A DNA stretch of 37,646 nt from the NCBI GenBank assembly GCA_015492715.1, contig WGEO01000003.1:1-37646 (forward strand). The letters run 5' to 3'. Below are positions 36,670 through 37,646 of the stretch, piece after piece (position 1 is the stretch's first letter; every line of letters begins with the position of its first letter). The position numbers were made by a program, and so were the translations under genes. Under the pieces are notes generated by a model. It did not search any database. It was not told the origin of the DNA and worked only from the letters and a program-made list of their open reading frames with translations. This DNA comes from Phycisphaerales bacterium. Its GTDB lineage: Bacteria > Planctomycetota > Phycisphaerae > Phycisphaerales > UBA1924.

Positions 36670-37455
36670 ATGAAGCGTCTGAGCGATCTGCCGCTGGGCG
36701 TTCGATTGGGCGTGCTGGGGCTCGTCCTCACGCTCATGGGCGGCCTGTGCGCGTCGTGGTACTACCTCTTCCTGCACTACGCCCCGCGCGACGGGAACCC
36801 TGACGATCTGACCTATGTCGATGTCGCCAGTGCCTACCACAAGATGCAGATCCCCGCGCCGATTCGCGTTGCGCTGGATCGGGGACATCCCGATGAGCTC
36901 ACGGGCGATCCCCTGCCGGCGGACGAACGCGAGGCGCTGCTGGCCTGGCTTGCCGGCGAACCATCCACCCTGATGCAGCGCTTCGAGGACGAGACGCTGG
37001 AGGAGATGATGCCCGCGGAGATCATCTTCCGGCGCTGCGTCTCATGCCACGACACCCAGCCCCGGAACACGGAGCATCCCTACCCCGATCTGCCCCTGTA
37101 CACCCCCAGCGAGGTCCAGAAGGTTGCCATCAGCCGGGATATCGAGACGACGCCCGTGCGGATCCTCGCGGCGTCCACCCACGCCCACGCCCTGGCACTC
37201 AGCGTGCAGACGCTGCTCATCGTCGCGTTGCTGCTGCTGACCCGCCTGCCCCGCGTGCTCGTATCACTCGCGGCGGTCCTGCTGGGCTTCGCCCTGCTGG
37301 CGGATATCGCCTCATGGTGGCTTGCCCGCCAGAGCGAGATCTTCGTCATGGTCATCTTCGGAGCCGGCGGGGTGTTCAACGGATTCAGCGCCCTGGCGCT
37401 GCTGGCCATCGCGGGCGACCTGCTCGTCCCGTCCAGACGACCCCGCGAGGACTAA
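36670..37455 (+). CDS. Polytopic membrane protein with single CxxCH haem-binding motif
   Basis: N-terminal TM ([27 protein letters not shown]), [13 protein letters not shown] in the loop, about three C-terminal TMs; starts 10 nt after the Gfo/Idh stop. Confidence 0.8.
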   Translation: MKRLSDLPLGVRLGVLGLVLTLMGGLCASWYYLFLHYAPRDGNPDDLTYVDVASAYHKMQIPAPIRVALDRGHPDELTGDPLPADEREALLAWLAGEPSTLMQRFEDETLEEMMPAEIIFRRCVSCHDTQPRNTEHPYPDLPLYTPSEVQKVAISRDIETTPVRILAASTHAHALALSVQTLLIVALLLLTRLPRVLVSLAAVLLGFALLADIASWWLARQSEIFVMVIFGAGGVFNGFSALALLAIAGDLLVPSRRPRED

Positions 37456-37646
37456 CCGTCTCGGATCTCGCGTGCGAGTTTCTCCCGGACACGCTCCAGC
37501 AGGCGCTTCGTCGCGAGGATTCCCTCGTCCTCGCTCAGTTGTTTCCCCTCATACTCGATCCCGACGAAGCCCCGGTACCCGGCGCCGACGACCAGACGCA
37601 TCATCCGCTCGTAATCCGTGTGGATCTCGTTACCCCGCTCGTCGAA
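37452..37646 (-). CDS. Sugar phosphate isomerase/epimerase-like TIM barrel, C-terminal part (cut by window edge)
   Basis: Manual - strand translation [64 protein letters not shown]; resembles the C-terminus of TIM-barrel epimerases. Overlaps the 37455 stop by 4 nt. Confidence 0.75.
   Translation of the reverse strand, partial: FDERGNEIHTDYERMMRLVVGAGYRGFVGIEYEGKQLSEDEGILATKRLLERVREKLAREIRDG

Overview
High-GC bacterial chromosomal window. Its gene content (many Tat-exported Gfo/Idh/MocA proteins, DUF1080, SUMF1-like, LptD-like) suggests a planctomycete, perhaps Phycisphaerae; this is inference, with no phylogenetic test. The left part (about 0-13 kb) holds housekeeping and envelope genes: tRNA-Asp, lnt, accD, a phosphoglycerate-mutase-like phosphatase, rpe, a UDP-sugar pyrophosphorylase, an LptD/OstA-like protein and a DUF1015 protein. 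From about 13.4 kb to the right end lies a sugar-oxidoreductase neighbourhood: six Gfo/Idh/MocA oxidoreductases (four with twin-arginine signals), four TIM-barrel sugar isomerase/epimerase-like genes (one cut by the window edge and absent from the ORF track), a tandem DUF1080 protein, an M60-like metallopeptidase, two ApbE-like flavin transferases, a SUMF1-domain protein without obvious FGE cysteines, and two MFS transporters. The two best candidates for further work are: (1) a tightly packed cassette at 33182-37455 (Tat-Gfo/Idh, divergent ApbE-like protein, Tat-Gfo/Idh with EAP instead of EKP, and a polytopic membrane protein with one CxxCH haem motif), which could be an extracytoplasmic sugar-oxidation and electron-transfer module; (2) a visibly lower-GC methyltransferase plus putative restriction endonuclease pair at about 26150-27840, inserted antisense between sugar-metabolism genes, with a direct repeat between the two genes and a possible leaderless promoter. 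The extreme left end carries a frameshifted, internally deleted IS5-like transposase remnant next to the tRNA-Asp. All calls are by eye; no database search was run.
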